This document shows, piece after piece, positions 9,338 through 18,268 of a stretch of 37,110 bases of DNA (positions within the stretch are counted from its first letter, which is position 1; the number at the start of each line of letters is the position of its first letter). This DNA is from Candidatus Moraniibacteriota bacterium (lineage in GTDB: Bacteria; Patescibacteriota; Minisyncoccia; Moranbacterales; UBA9337). A model generated the notes under the pieces. The model worked only from the letters and a program-made list of their open reading frames with translations, was not told where the DNA came from and did not search any database. The position numbers were made by a program, and so were the translations under genes. Location of the stretch: contig JALSQF010000001.1 of NCBI GenBank assembly GCA_026985555.1, forward strand, positions 1-37,110. The letters run 5' to 3'.

Positions 9338-9404
9338 TTTTTAATTTTTAATGAACTAAATGCTAATTTATAATAATATCAATTATTTGCTATAATTTAA
9401 ATTG

Positions 9405-10361
9405 TTATTCCAAGGCAGCTCTTCCAGCAGAAATCTCAGAAATTTCTTGAGTAATCTTCATTTGACGAATTTTATTATAAGCTAAAGTAAGACTCTCACT
9501 CATTTCTTGAGCTGCCTCCGTTGCATTTCTCATTGCTATCATTCTAGCTGATTCTTTAGATGCGTTTGATTCTAATATGGCGTGATAAATTTGCATTTTT
9601 ATTAAACGAGGAAAAATTTCTTTTAACACCTTCTGAGGATGAGGCTCTACTTTATATTCAAATTTAGCTTCATTAAGTCCGTACTCTTTTACTAAACTGT
9701 CCATATCGTTGATTTGTTTTTCTAAATCAATTCTAGAAATAGGTAGCACTTGTCTAATTTTAGCTTCCTGTTTTAAAGCAGAAACATAATCAGTATAAAC
9801 AATAGCTACTTTGTCATAATTTTTCTTCTCATATTCTTCTATTATTATTTTAGATAGAGGATAAATACTCTCAATTTTAGGCAAATAAGTTAACTGAGGA
9901 AAACTAGCAATGATTTTTTTCTTTAAATGACGCACCAAATCATCTCCTTTTCTACCTATTGTTATAAAATCTACTTTTAGATCTTTGTTAGATGTATCCG
10001 TTTCTATTTTTTTTATCCCTATTCTGTTAATTTTTAGTTTATCAGGATTTTTTAATTCTTCAGTAATTTTTTTAATTACTTGCGCATTAAATGCACCACA
10101 AAGTCCTCTATTAGAAGTTACCACTATTATTAAAATATTTTTAACTGGTCTAATTTCTAATAAACCATAATCATAATTTTCAAAAGCACGTGCTAAATTG
10201 GTTAAAATACTCCAAGCGCTATGAGCATAATCGCGTATTTTTAAAACGCTTTCTACGGAACGTCTCATTTTAGCTGCCGAAACCATCTCCATAGCGCGCG
10301 TAACTTTAGCTGTGTTATTAATAGATTTTATTCTTCTTTGAATCTCTTTAGAACTAGACAT
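9405..10361 (-). CDS. atpG: ATP synthase F1 subunit gamma
   Basis: This encodes 318 residues, somewhat longer than the ~290 of typical bacterial gamma. Both coiled-coil ends of the central rotor shaft are present. The N-terminal helix is SSSKEIQRRIKSINNTAKVTRAMEMVSAAKMRR and the C-terminal helix is ESLTLAYNKIRQMKITQEISEISAGRAAL. The conserved VVTSNRGLCGAFN strand is near residue 80. Extra length lies in the middle Rossmann-like part (~110-125 and ~205-235). It rotates inside the alpha3beta3 hexamer. It starts 16 bp after atpA. Downstream the operon is interrupted by the 57-aa gene on the other strand. Confidence 0.95.
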   Translation of the reverse strand: MSSSKEIQRRIKSINNTAKVTRAMEMVSAAKMRRSVESVLKIRDYAHSAWSILTNLARAFENYDYGLLEIRPVKNILIIVVTSNRGLCGAFNAQVIKKITEELKNPDKLKINRIGIKKIETDTSNKDLKVDFITIGRKGDDLVRHLKKKIIASFPQLTYLPKIESIYPLSKIIIEEYEKKNYDKVAIVYTDYVSALKQEAKIRQVLPISRIDLEKQINDMDSLVKEYGLNEAKFEYKVEPHPQKVLKEIFPRLIKMQIYHAILESNASKESARMIAMRNATEAAQEMSESLTLAYNKIRQMKITQEISEISAGRAALE

Positions 10362-10377
10362 TGTAATAAAATTATTT

Positions 10378-11898
10378 TTAAACTAATTCAAATTCTTTTA
10401 ATGCTTTTTGCAAAGATTCTTCCATTACAGAGGAAATTTCTCCTGTTTCTTTAATATTTTCTAAAATATCTTTATGCATAGTTGCTAAATATTTATAAAA
10501 TTTTTCTTCCCACTGAGATATTTTATTTATAGGAACATCATCTAAATAACCATTAGTTAAAGCATATAAAATAACTACTTGATTTTCTATAGGTAAAGGA
10601 GCATATTGATTTTGTTTTAACACTTCTATTGTTCTTTTTCCTCTTTCTATTTGTTTTTTAGTTTTTTCGTCTAAATCAGAACCAAATTGCGCAAAAGCTT
10701 CTAATTCTCTAAATTGAGCTAAATCTAAACGCAACTTCCCAGCTACTTTTTTCATAGCTTTTACTTGAGCTGCTGATCCTACTCTTGAAACAGATAATCC
10801 TACATTAAGCGCTGGACGAACCCCCTTGTAAAATAAATCACTTTCCAAATAAATTTGACCATCTGTAATAGAAATAACATTAGTAGGAATATAAGCAGAA
10901 ACATCTCCTGCTTGTGTTTCAATAATAGGTAAAGATGTGATTGATCCTCCGCCAAAAGCATCATCTAATTTTACACTTCTTTCTAATAAACGGGAATGCA
11001 AATAAAAAATATCTCCCGGATAAGCCTCTCTCCCTGGAGGGCGACGTAAAATTAATGATATTTGCCTATACGCCCAAGCATGTTTACTTAAATCATCATA
11101 CACAATTAAAACGTCTTTACCTTGATCCATGAAATATTCTGCTAAAGCTGTTCCTGCATAGGGGGCAATAAAAGAAAAAGAAGCTGGCTCTGAGGCTCCA
11201 GCTACTATTACTGTTGTGTATTCCATAGCTCCATATTTTTTTAATTCGTTGACAATTCTAGCTACTTTAGATTCTTTTTGTCCAATAGCAACATAAATAC
11301 AAATCATATTTTGCCCTTTTTGATTAATAATAGTATCAATAGCAATAGCAGTTTTTCCTGTTTGACGATCACCAATAATTAATTCTCTTTGTCCTCTTCC
11401 AATAGGAATCATAGAATCTATAGCTTTAATTCCTGTTTGAACTGGCTGATTAACAGACTTACGTTCAATTACCCCTGGTGCAATTTTTTCTATAGGATAA
11501 TATTTATCAGTTTTTATTTTTTCTTTACCATCAATAGGCAATCCAAGAGGATTAAGCACTCTTCCTATAGATTTTTCACTTACAGGAATAGAAAGAATTT
11601 TTCCCGTAGCTTCAACCTGATCGCCTTCTTTAATTTTTTCATAATCTCCTAATATCATTATTCCTATTTCATCTTCTTCTAAGTTTAACGCTACTCCATA
11701 AATATAATTTTTATCACTTTTATCATCATCCACGATGAAACGAACCATTTCAGAGGCCATGATATTTGATAACCCTGACACTCTAGCTATTCCATCTCCT
11801 ACTTCTATTACTTCCCCAACTTTTTGCATTTCTTCTTGAGTATCAATTTCCTCTATTTGTTTTTTTAGTTCCTCAATTATATAATTTTTATTATTCAT
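10378..11898 (-). CDS. atpA: ATP synthase F1 subunit alpha
   Basis: This encodes 506 residues, normal length. It is the non-catalytic nucleotide-binding subunit of the F1 hexamer. It carries the P-loop GDRQTGKT (176-183), the [33 protein letters not shown] block, and the conserved [10 protein letters not shown] segment with the arginine that reaches into the beta active site. An N-terminal helix binds delta. It lies between atpH (29 bp upstream) and atpG (16 bp downstream). Confidence 0.97.
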   Translation of the reverse strand: MNNKNYIIEELKKQIEEIDTQEEMQKVGEVIEVGDGIARVSGLSNIMASEMVRFIVDDDKSDKNYIYGVALNLEEDEIGIMILGDYEKIKEGDQVEATGKILSIPVSEKSIGRVLNPLGLPIDGKEKIKTDKYYPIEKIAPGVIERKSVNQPVQTGIKAIDSMIPIGRGQRELIIGDRQTGKTAIAIDTIINQKGQNMICIYVAIGQKESKVARIVNELKKYGAMEYTTVIVAGASEPASFSFIAPYAGTALAEYFMDQGKDVLIVYDDLSKHAWAYRQISLILRRPPGREAYPGDIFYLHSRLLERSVKLDDAFGGGSITSLPIIETQAGDVSAYIPTNVISITDGQIYLESDLFYKGVRPALNVGLSVSRVGSAAQVKAMKKVAGKLRLDLAQFRELEAFAQFGSDLDEKTKKQIERGKRTIEVLKQNQYAPLPIENQVVILYALTNGYLDDVPINKISQWEEKFYKYLATMHKDILENIKETGEISSVMEESLQKALKEFELV

Positions 11899-11927
11899 AA
11901 CAATACAATTTAATTTATATATTATAT

Positions 11928-12323
11928 TTAATTTGTTATTTTGTCTTTTAATTTTCTTAATTGCTTAGCAATACTTTTATCAATAACATCTTCGTTGTTG
12001 ATTTTAATTTTTATCCCTCCTTTTAGCTCTGGCTTTACTTTTGAAATTAAGTCTATTTCTTTCGCACTATATTTTTCTTTTAAAAAATTACTAATATTAT
12101 TTTTTTCTTGTTCTCTTAATTTTTCTGTTGAAAATATTTGAACATCTATAATATTGTTTTTTTGATTATAAATTTTTTTAAATTTTTTTATGATTTCTTC
12201 TATCTGATTTAATTTTCTATTTTTTTGTAAAAATAAAACAAATTTTTTTAAATTTTTTTTTATTTCTTCCGGAGATTTATTCTTTGTTAAATCATATAGA
12301 ATTTGAGCATATCTTTTAACCAT
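11928..12323 (-). CDS. atpH: ATP synthase subunit delta (short form)
   Basis: This encodes 131 residues, against about 175-180 in most bacteria. The N-terminal YAQILYDLT matches the family start, and the C-terminal part [31 protein letters not shown] matches the conserved GG-x-x-I-x-x-x-x-x-IDxS end. The missing length is in the middle of the N-terminal six-helix domain. The subunit links the peripheral stalk (AtpF) to the top of AtpA. It follows atpF by 14 bp. Shortened delta fits a reduced genome. Confidence 0.88.
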   Translation of the reverse strand: MVKRYAQILYDLTKNKSPEEIKKNLKKFVLFLQKNRKLNQIEEIIKKFKKIYNQKNNIIDVQIFSTEKLREQEKNNISNFLKEKYSAKEIDLISKVKPELKGGIKIKINNEDVIDKSIAKQLRKLKDKITN

Positions 12324-12337
12324 ATTTTTTAAAAAAA

Positions 12338-12829
12338 TTATTTTTCTTTTATAATTTTTTCTATTAAATTCTTGTCTGTTTTAGCCTTCATTTTTTCATT
12401 AACAACTTTTTCTGTAGCAAGAAAAACTAGGTTAGCTATTTCTGATTTAGCTTCTTGCAATATCTTTTTTTTCTCTTTTACTATTTCTTTTTGAGCTGAT
12501 TGCATTATTGTTTCTGCTTTTTTCTGGGCATCTTTTAAAATTTCATCACTATTTTTTTGAGCTTGCTTTTCTGCTTTTTCTATAATTTTTTGTGCTTCTT
12601 GACGCGCTTTTTTTAAAACTCTTTTTTCTTCTTTTTTAATAACTTCCAATTTTTTTTCTGCCTCTTCTGCATCTTGCAATCCTTTTTTAATTTTTGTTTG
12701 TCGCTGTTCTAACACGTTTAATAAGGGTGTATAAACAAATTTTTTAAGCACCCAAAGTAAAATAAGAAAATTAATTATCTGTGCTAATAATAATTTTCCA
12801 TTAATACCCAAATTTCCTAATAATTCCAT
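12338..12829 (-). CDS. atpF: ATP synthase Fo subunit b
   Basis: This encodes 163 residues. One N-terminal membrane segment (~8-30, INGKLLLAQIINFLILLWVL) is followed by a long charged coiled coil rich in KKAEEA-type repeats, with the usual KFVYTPLLNVLEQRQTKI just after the membrane. It dimerises as the stator stalk that holds alpha3beta3 against the rotor. Length is typical. It stands between atpE and atpH as in the canonical order. Confidence 0.93.
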   Translation of the reverse strand: MELLGNLGINGKLLLAQIINFLILLWVLKKFVYTPLLNVLEQRQTKIKKGLQDAEEAEKKLEVIKKEEKRVLKKARQEAQKIIEKAEKQAQKNSDEILKDAQKKAETIMQSAQKEIVKEKKKILQEAKSEIANLVFLATEKVVNEKMKAKTDKNLIEKIIKEK

Positions 12830-12937
12830 ATATTTAGAAGAAAGACTGCTATAATTTTTTTTAGATTTTTGAACTAAAAAATACTAAAGACATCTAACTC
12901 CTGATAATTCTAATTAAAACGGGTCTTTCTAAAAATT

Positions 12938-13219
<282 letters not shown>

Positions 13220-13277
13220 TTAAGAATTATAGTTTATAAATTAATTTTAATTTATAAACTATAATTCTTAAAAATAT

Positions 13278-14024
13278 CTAATGATGTTCTGTGGCTATTT
13301 TCATAAAAACTAAAGCTAACATTGCAAATACTAACGCTTGAATAAATCCTACAAATATCTCTAATAATAAAAATGGCAAAGGTAAGAAATAAGGAACCAA
13401 TGTTAAAGCAACTGTCAATAAGACTTCACCTGCAAAAATATTACCAAATAGACGAAAGGAAAACGATATTATTTTAGCAAACTCTGAAATAATTTCAAGT
13501 GCCCCCACAAAAGTCCCTACAAAATAAGGTTTTTTTAAAGGACTAACTAAAAATTTACCGGTATATTTTTTAACACCTAAAGCAGTAATTCCTATAAACT
13601 GAACCAAAATAACCACCACTAAAGATAATGCTAAAGTCATATTTAAATCTGCACTATTACTGCGAATAAAAGGAATTATGCCTTCTTTACCTTCTTGAAA
13701 ATGCTTTAATCCGATTGTGCCTAATCCTGGAACTATTTCTATCCAATTAGACAAAATAACAAAAATAAAAATCGTAGCGACAACAGGAAAAAATTTTCTT
13801 GTTTGTTCTCTATTTTTAGTAACCCCATCTATTAATTCTAATAGATTTTCTAGTATCCATTCTAATATATTTTGAAAACCCTTAGGAATTAAATTTATTT
13901 TTCGTTGCAATAAAAAAGAAGTTATTATAATTAATAAACTAATTATAATAGTAATAAAAAATGTATTCGTAATGGGAAAACTCCCTAGATAAGCAATCGT
14001 TTCTGGAGCTAAAGAAATTTCCAT
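13278..14024 (-). CDS. atpB: ATP synthase Fo subunit a
   Basis: This encodes 248 residues with about five or six membrane helices. The essential arginine lies in the SFRLFGNIFAGE motif of the penultimate helix region, and the end FIQALVFAMLALVFMKIATEHH is typical. NWIEIVPGLGTIG is the conserved second-helix region. It provides the two half channels next to the c-ring. It is 22 bp downstream of the small AtpI/AtpZ-like gene. Confidence 0.95.
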   Translation of the reverse strand: MEISLAPETIAYLGSFPITNTFFITIIISLLIIITSFLLQRKINLIPKGFQNILEWILENLLELIDGVTKNREQTRKFFPVVATIFIFVILSNWIEIVPGLGTIGLKHFQEGKEGIIPFIRSNSADLNMTLALSLVVVILVQFIGITALGVKKYTGKFLVSPLKKPYFVGTFVGALEIISEFAKIISFSFRLFGNIFAGEVLLTVALTLVPYFLPLPFLLLEIFVGFIQALVFAMLALVFMKIATEHH

Positions 14025-14046
14025 AAAAATTATTTAATTAATTAAA

Positions 14047-14295
14047 TTATTTTTTACCTCTTTTTTTGTTTGATTGTTTTTCAATTAAACCTAAATAATT
14101 ATTTAACTTTTTATAAATTAAATAAGTAGTGAAAAAAATAGCTAAAATAATACCTATTAAAAAAAACCAGGGCGCAGAATTTATTTTCTTATCTAAAAAT
14201 TTCCCTCCTAAAGAAAATAATAATAAAGGAATAACAATTAAATATCCCATCTCCCACGCTATCCCTAACATTGACCAACTATCATTTTTTTTCAC
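14047..14295 (-). CDS. AtpI/AtpZ-like small membrane protein
   Basis: This encodes 82 residues with two membrane segments (~15-32 and ~42-62). It has the GIAWEMGYLIVIPLLLFSLGGKFLDKK pattern of the small proteins encoded at the head of atp operons (AtpI/AtpZ family, c-ring assembly or Mg2+ related). The tail is lysine-rich. It is the first gene after the operon promoter at 14327-14355. Which of the two subfamilies it belongs to cannot be decided by eye, so I leave the symbol blank. Confidence 0.75.
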   Translation of the reverse strand: MKKNDSWSMLGIAWEMGYLIVIPLLLFSLGGKFLDKKINSAPWFFLIGIILAIFFTTYLIYKKLNNYLGLIEKQSNKKRGKK

Positions 14296-14326
14296 GATTT
14301 TTTAATTTACATTTATTAACTTTTTT

Positions 14327-14355
14327 ATCTTATTATTGCTCTATTAAATTGTCAA
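14327..14355 (-). promoter_or_regulatory. main promoter of the ATP synthase operon
   Basis: The minus strand has TTGACA (14350-14355), a 17-bp spacer and TAAGAT (14327-14332), about 30 bp upstream of the first gene. The -35 box is perfect. Confidence 0.8.
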
Positions 14356-14387
14356 TATTTTTTAGATAATTTTCTTAACTAAACCAT

Positions 14388-14419
14388 AAACAAAACTCTT
14401 CTTTAGAAGAGTTTTGTTT
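14388..14419 (-). terminator. long perfect hairpin terminator after the HU gene
   Basis: Two perfect 15-nt arms (14388-14402 and 14405-14419) with a 2-nt loop end in GTTTTGTTT on either strand. It separates the HU gene from the atp operon promoter on the minus strand. Confidence 0.7.
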
Positions 14420-14452
14420 CTATCTTTTTGTTTTTGTTAATTTTATTATAAA

Positions 14453-14737
14453 TTAATTTACTGCATCTTTCAAGGCTTTTCCAGCAGAAAATTTTGGCAC
14501 TTTACGTGCAGGAATTTTGATTGATTCTCCTGTTCTAGGGTTTCTACCTTGTCTTGCTTTTCTTTTAGAAACTTTAAAGGTTCCAAATCCAGTTAAAGTT
14601 ATTTTATGACCTTTTCTAAGTTCTTGAGTTACTTTATCAGTAAAAGCTTCTAAAGCAGCTCCAGCCGCTTTTTTAGAAATATCAGCAGAAGAAGCTATTG
14701 TGTTAACTAGAACTTCTTTAGTTATATTTTTTGCCAT
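14453..14737 (-). CDS. hup: HU-family DNA-binding protein
   Basis: I take the ATG at 14735-14737 (94 aa, MAKNITKEVL). It is preceded at the right distance by GAAGGGAGGTG (14744-14754). A GTG start three codons earlier would lie inside that site. The family pattern is complete: N-terminal helical dimer part, GFGTFKVSKRKARQGRNPRTGESIKIPARKVPKFSAGKALKDAVN with the DNA-binding beta arm and the RNPxTG tip. It bends and compacts DNA and often assists DnaA at oriC. A perfect DnaA box lies about 80 bp upstream (14816-14824). It is monocistronic, ending at the 14388-14419 hairpin. Confidence 0.95.
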   Translation of the reverse strand: MAKNITKEVLVNTIASSADISKKAAGAALEAFTDKVTQELRKGHKITLTGFGTFKVSKRKARQGRNPRTGESIKIPARKVPKFSAGKALKDAVN

Positions 14738-14815
14738 GTAAAACACCTCCCTTCAAAATTAATTTAAATATTTACTTTAAAATTCTATAATTTTACTAAA
14801 AATAACGCAAATAAG

Positions 14816-14824
14816 TTATCCACA
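14816..14824 (+). promoter_or_regulatory. isolated DnaA box upstream of the HU gene
   Basis: A perfect TTATCCACA lies between RNase Y and the HU gene, in the probable HU promoter region. Outside the oriC region it is the only perfect copy I found. It could let DnaA regulate HU, or be chance. Confidence 0.5.
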
Positions 14825-14875
14825 GTTTATATTTTAATATAAGCTTTGTATAAATTATATATTGCATAAACTATT

Positions 14876-16408
14876 TTAACGAGCGTATTCCACAGCCCTT
14901 AATTCTCTTAATACATTTACTTTTATTTCACCAGGATATTTAAGTTCTTCTTCTATTTTATTAGCAATCTCTTTAGCTAATTTTATAGCTCTTAAATCAT
15001 CTACTTCTTCCGGTGAAACAAAAACTCTAATTTCTCTACCGGCTTGAATAGCAAAAGATTTTTCCACTTCTTCAAAAGAGTTAACGACATTCTCTAGCTC
15101 TTCTAATCTTTTTAGATAATTTTCTAGTGTATCTTTACGCGCTCCTGGACGAGCAGCAGAAATAGCATCTGCAGCTGCTACTAGATAAGATTCTTGAGTA
15201 GCAAAAGGATAATCTTCATGATGAGATTTCATTGCATCAATAACTTTTTTATCTATTCCAAATTTCTCTAAAATTTTTATACCTATTTCTATGTGTGTTC
15301 CTTGAATTTCATGATCTACAGCTTTACCAATATCATGAAAAAGTCCTGCTTTTTTTGCTAGATTTACATCCGCTCCTAATTCCGCAGCTAGAGCTCCCGC
15401 TAAATGAGCTACTTCTATAGAATGAATTAAAACATTTTGACCAAAACTAGTTCTATAACGAAGTCGTCCTAAAAGATAAACTAATTTAGGAGGTATTCCA
15501 GCTATACCCACATCATAAGTAGCCGCTTCTCCAGCTTCTCTAATTTTTTTATCAATTTCTTCTTTAGCAAATTTCACTGCTTCATCAATTCTAGTAGGAT
15601 GAATTCTGCCATCCTCTATAAGTTTTTCTAGCGCAATTCTAGCAATTTCTCTTCTTACTGGATCAAACCCAGAAATAACTAATGCTTCTGGTGTATCATC
15701 AATTATTATTTCTACACCTGTTTGTTGTTCTAATGTTTTAATATTTCTTCCTTCTCGCCCTATAATTCTTCCTTTAATATCATCTGAAGGTAAAGAAATA
15801 GTTGTGGTAGTTATTTCAGCAGCATGAGATGAAGCATATTTTTGCACTGCTGTTGTTATCATATCACGAGCTTTTTTTTCTATTTCGTCTTTGGCTTCTT
15901 TTTCTAGTTTGCTTAATCGTTCTGTTAATTCTTTCTTATTTTCTTCTTCTGTTAATTGCAATAATACTTGTTTAGCTTGTTCTTTATTTAAAGAAGCTAT
16001 TTTTTCTAATCTTTTCATCTCTTCTTCTTTTATTTCTTTCGTTTCTTCTTTAATCTTTTTAATTTCTTCCGCTTTTTGCTTTAACATTTCCGTTCCCTTA
16101 TCTAAATCTACCATTTTTTTATCTATCATTTCTTCTCTTTTTGCTAAACGAGATTCCATTTTTTGAATTTGGGTTTTTCTTTCTTTTTCTTCCTGTTTAA
16201 TATCATCAAGAATATTAACCGCTTTCTTTTTAGCGTTTAATAAAATGTCTTCGGCTTTTTTTTCTGCATCTTTAATTATTTTCTCTGCCTTACCCTCTGC
16301 GGTAGAAAGTTGTTTTTTGGCAATTGTTTGTCTAGCATAATATCCTAAAACAGAACCTAATGAAATAGAAACAATAACGGTTCCTAACATAAATAAACTT
16401 ATTTCCAT
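14876..16408 (-). CDS. rny: ribonuclease Y
   Basis: This encodes 510 residues. In order: an N-terminal membrane anchor (~1-25), a long charged coiled coil (~30-190), a KH domain (~205-265, with GREG at 217-220), an HD domain with His358-Asp359 in AGLFHDIGKAVDHE plus HSIEVAHLAG upstream, and the C-terminal domain ending EIKVNVLRELRAVEYAR. This is the full RNase Y architecture. It is the membrane-bound endoribonuclease that starts mRNA decay in bacteria lacking RNase E. It is divergent from gpmI and reads toward the HU gene. Confidence 0.96.
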   Translation of the reverse strand: MEISLFMLGTVIVSISLGSVLGYYARQTIAKKQLSTAEGKAEKIIKDAEKKAEDILLNAKKKAVNILDDIKQEEKERKTQIQKMESRLAKREEMIDKKMVDLDKGTEMLKQKAEEIKKIKEETKEIKEEEMKRLEKIASLNKEQAKQVLLQLTEEENKKELTERLSKLEKEAKDEIEKKARDMITTAVQKYASSHAAEITTTTISLPSDDIKGRIIGREGRNIKTLEQQTGVEIIIDDTPEALVISGFDPVRREIARIALEKLIEDGRIHPTRIDEAVKFAKEEIDKKIREAGEAATYDVGIAGIPPKLVYLLGRLRYRTSFGQNVLIHSIEVAHLAGALAAELGADVNLAKKAGLFHDIGKAVDHEIQGTHIEIGIKILEKFGIDKKVIDAMKSHHEDYPFATQESYLVAAADAISAARPGARKDTLENYLKRLEELENVVNSFEEVEKSFAIQAGREIRVFVSPEEVDDLRAIKLAKEIANKIEEELKYPGEIKVNVLRELRAVEYAR

Positions 16409-16577
16409 TTTTTTAGAATATTTTTCGTCTATAAAAAGTTTATTTTCTAAAAATTTTTATAAATTCAAAAAGTAATGCGCTATTATATTTTTATTAAAGT
16501 AAACTAATTTTTGATTTTTTTTAATTGACGTCATTAAATTTTTAACAATCACTTTATTTATACTTATAGAACGAAAA

Positions 16578-16599
16578 ATAATTTTATTAATAAAATTAT
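16578..16599. repeat. 22-bp perfect AT palindrome between rny and gpmI
   Basis: ATAATTTTAT and its complement meet around TA to make a perfect 22-bp palindrome in the 287-bp divergent spacer. A TGACGTCA palindrome lies nearby at 16526-16533. Either could be a regulator site for the divergent genes, but AT palindromes are common at this composition. Confidence 0.4.
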
Positions 16600-16631
16600 A
16601 CTTTAGCAAGTATACTTTAATTATCGTTTTT

Positions 16632-16660
16632 TGTCAAAGATTTAATAAAATGTTATAATA
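16632..16660 (+). promoter_or_regulatory. promoter of gpmI
   Basis: TTGTCA (16632-16637), a 17-bp spacer and a perfect TATAAT (16655-16660) stand about 35 bp before the gpmI ATG at 16696. Confidence 0.7.
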
Positions 16661-16695
16661 AAAAAATAAAATTTTATTTTTTTATTTTTTAATTT

Positions 16696-18264
16696 ATGTT
16701 GCAACCTGTTATATTAATTGTTTTAGATGGTTGGGGAATTAGTACTTCAAAAAGAGGTAATGCTATATCTAAAGCAAATAAACCCACTATCACTAAACTT
16801 AACAAATATTATCCTATGACTGCTTTACAAGCTTCGGGTATTTCCGTAGGAATACCTTGGGGCGAACCAGGTAATAGTGAAGTAGGTCATATGACACTAG
16901 GAGCAGGACAAATTATTTATCAAAATTTACCTAGAATAAGTTTAGCTATTCAAGAAGGTACCTTTTTTCAAAATAAAACTTTTTTAGATGCAATGACCAA
17001 TGTAAGAAAAAACGATTCTTCTTTGCATCTTATGGGATTAGTTGGTTCTGGAACTACTCATTCTTACATAGAACATCTTTATGCTTTATTAGAATTAGCT
17101 AAATTACAAAAAATAGAAAAAGTGTTTGTACATATTTTTACTGATGGAAGAGATTCTCCTCCCACTAACGGAGTCGGAATAGTAAAAAATATTCAAGAAA
17201 GAATGAAATATTTACAAACAGGAAAAATAGCTTCTGTTTGTGGTAGAAGTTTAGCTATGGACAGAAATAATAATTGGGAACGAACTGAAAAAGTTTATAA
17301 TTTATTAACCAAAGGAGAAGGAGAGCCAATTGAAGATGTGGTTACTTATTTACAAATGTCTTATGATAAAGGAATAACCGATGAGTTTATTTCTCCAGGC
17401 ATAGTTATGAATAATCAACAACCTTTAACTACTATTAAAGATAAGGATTCAGTAATATTTTTCAATTTTAGAGAAGATCGTGCGAGACAATTAACTAAAG
17501 CTTTTGTTTTACCTTCTTTTGATAAATTTCCTCGTTCTAAAAAACTTGATTTAAATTTTGTTACTATGGTTAATTATGAAAAAGATATACCCGCCAATGT
17601 AGCTTTTCCACCTAAAGAGATTAAAAATGGATTAGGAGAAATATTAAGTCAAAATCACAAATTACAACTTCGTATTGCTGAAACAGAAAAATATGCTCAT
17701 GTTACTTATTTTTTTAATGGAGGAAAAGAACAACCTTGGCCAGGAGAAGATAGAATTTTAATTCCATCCCCCACTGTTTCTCATTTTAATGAAACTCCAG
17801 AGATGAGTGCTTATCAAATTACTGAAAGAGTTATTCAATCTATAGAATTAAAAAAATACGATTTTATTCTTATTAATTATGCTAATCCTGATATGGTAGG
17901 ACATACTGGTGATGAAAAAGCTACTATCAAAGCTATTGAAATAGTGGACGAATGTCTTTCTATGTTAGTTCCTACCGCTTTAAAATTTAACCATAAAATA
18001 TTAATCACCGCTGATCATGGAAATGCTGAACAGTTAATAAACCCTAATACTGGTGAAATAGACACCCAACATACCAGCAACCCTGTTCCTCTTTGGTTTG
18101 TTACACCTGATAATCATAGAGAAAAAGATCCTGCTAATACACATATTGAGGACATAGAAACAGGAGGTATTTTAAGTGACGTTGCTCCTACTATTTTAGA
18201 ATTATTAAATTTAGAAAAACCTAAAGAAATGACTGGAGAAAGCCTTCTTCCTATTTTAAGATAA
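16696..18264 (+). CDS. gpmI: 2,3-bisphosphoglycerate-independent phosphoglycerate mutase
   Basis: This encodes 522 residues, standard for the two-domain metal-dependent enzyme that interconverts 3- and 2-phosphoglycerate in glycolysis. The first metal site is in LIVLDGWG, the phosphorylated serine is Ser61 in GNSEVGHMTLGAG, and the other sites are visible in HIFTDGRDSPP, FNFREDRARQ, NYANPDMVGHTG and ITADHGNAEQ. It is a lone plus-strand gene among minus-strand neighbours and converges on murJ with only 4 bp between the stops. Confidence 0.97.
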   Translation: MLQPVILIVLDGWGISTSKRGNAISKANKPTITKLNKYYPMTALQASGISVGIPWGEPGNSEVGHMTLGAGQIIYQNLPRISLAIQEGTFFQNKTFLDAMTNVRKNDSSLHLMGLVGSGTTHSYIEHLYALLELAKLQKIEKVFVHIFTDGRDSPPTNGVGIVKNIQERMKYLQTGKIASVCGRSLAMDRNNNWERTEKVYNLLTKGEGEPIEDVVTYLQMSYDKGITDEFISPGIVMNNQQPLTTIKDKDSVIFFNFREDRARQLTKAFVLPSFDKFPRSKKLDLNFVTMVNYEKDIPANVAFPPKEIKNGLGEILSQNHKLQLRIAETEKYAHVTYFFNGGKEQPWPGEDRILIPSPTVSHFNETPEMSAYQITERVIQSIELKKYDFILINYANPDMVGHTGDEKATIKAIEIVDECLSMLVPTALKFNHKILITADHGNAEQLINPNTGEIDTQHTSNPVPLWFVTPDNHREKDPANTHIEDIETGGILSDVAPTILELLNLEKPKEMTGESLLPILR

Positions 18265-18268
18265 AAAA

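Noticed and set aside
10941-11652. Plus-strand frames inside atpA, and similar antisense frames inside atpC, atpG, atpH, rny, the flippase and others
   Set aside because: All are antisense to well-conserved genes, lack ribosome-binding sites and show no protein-family features.
16526-16533. TGACGTCA palindrome (CRE-like) in the rny-gpmI spacer
   Set aside because: A single 8-bp palindrome with no second copy or known bacterial regulator match. Too little to call an operator.
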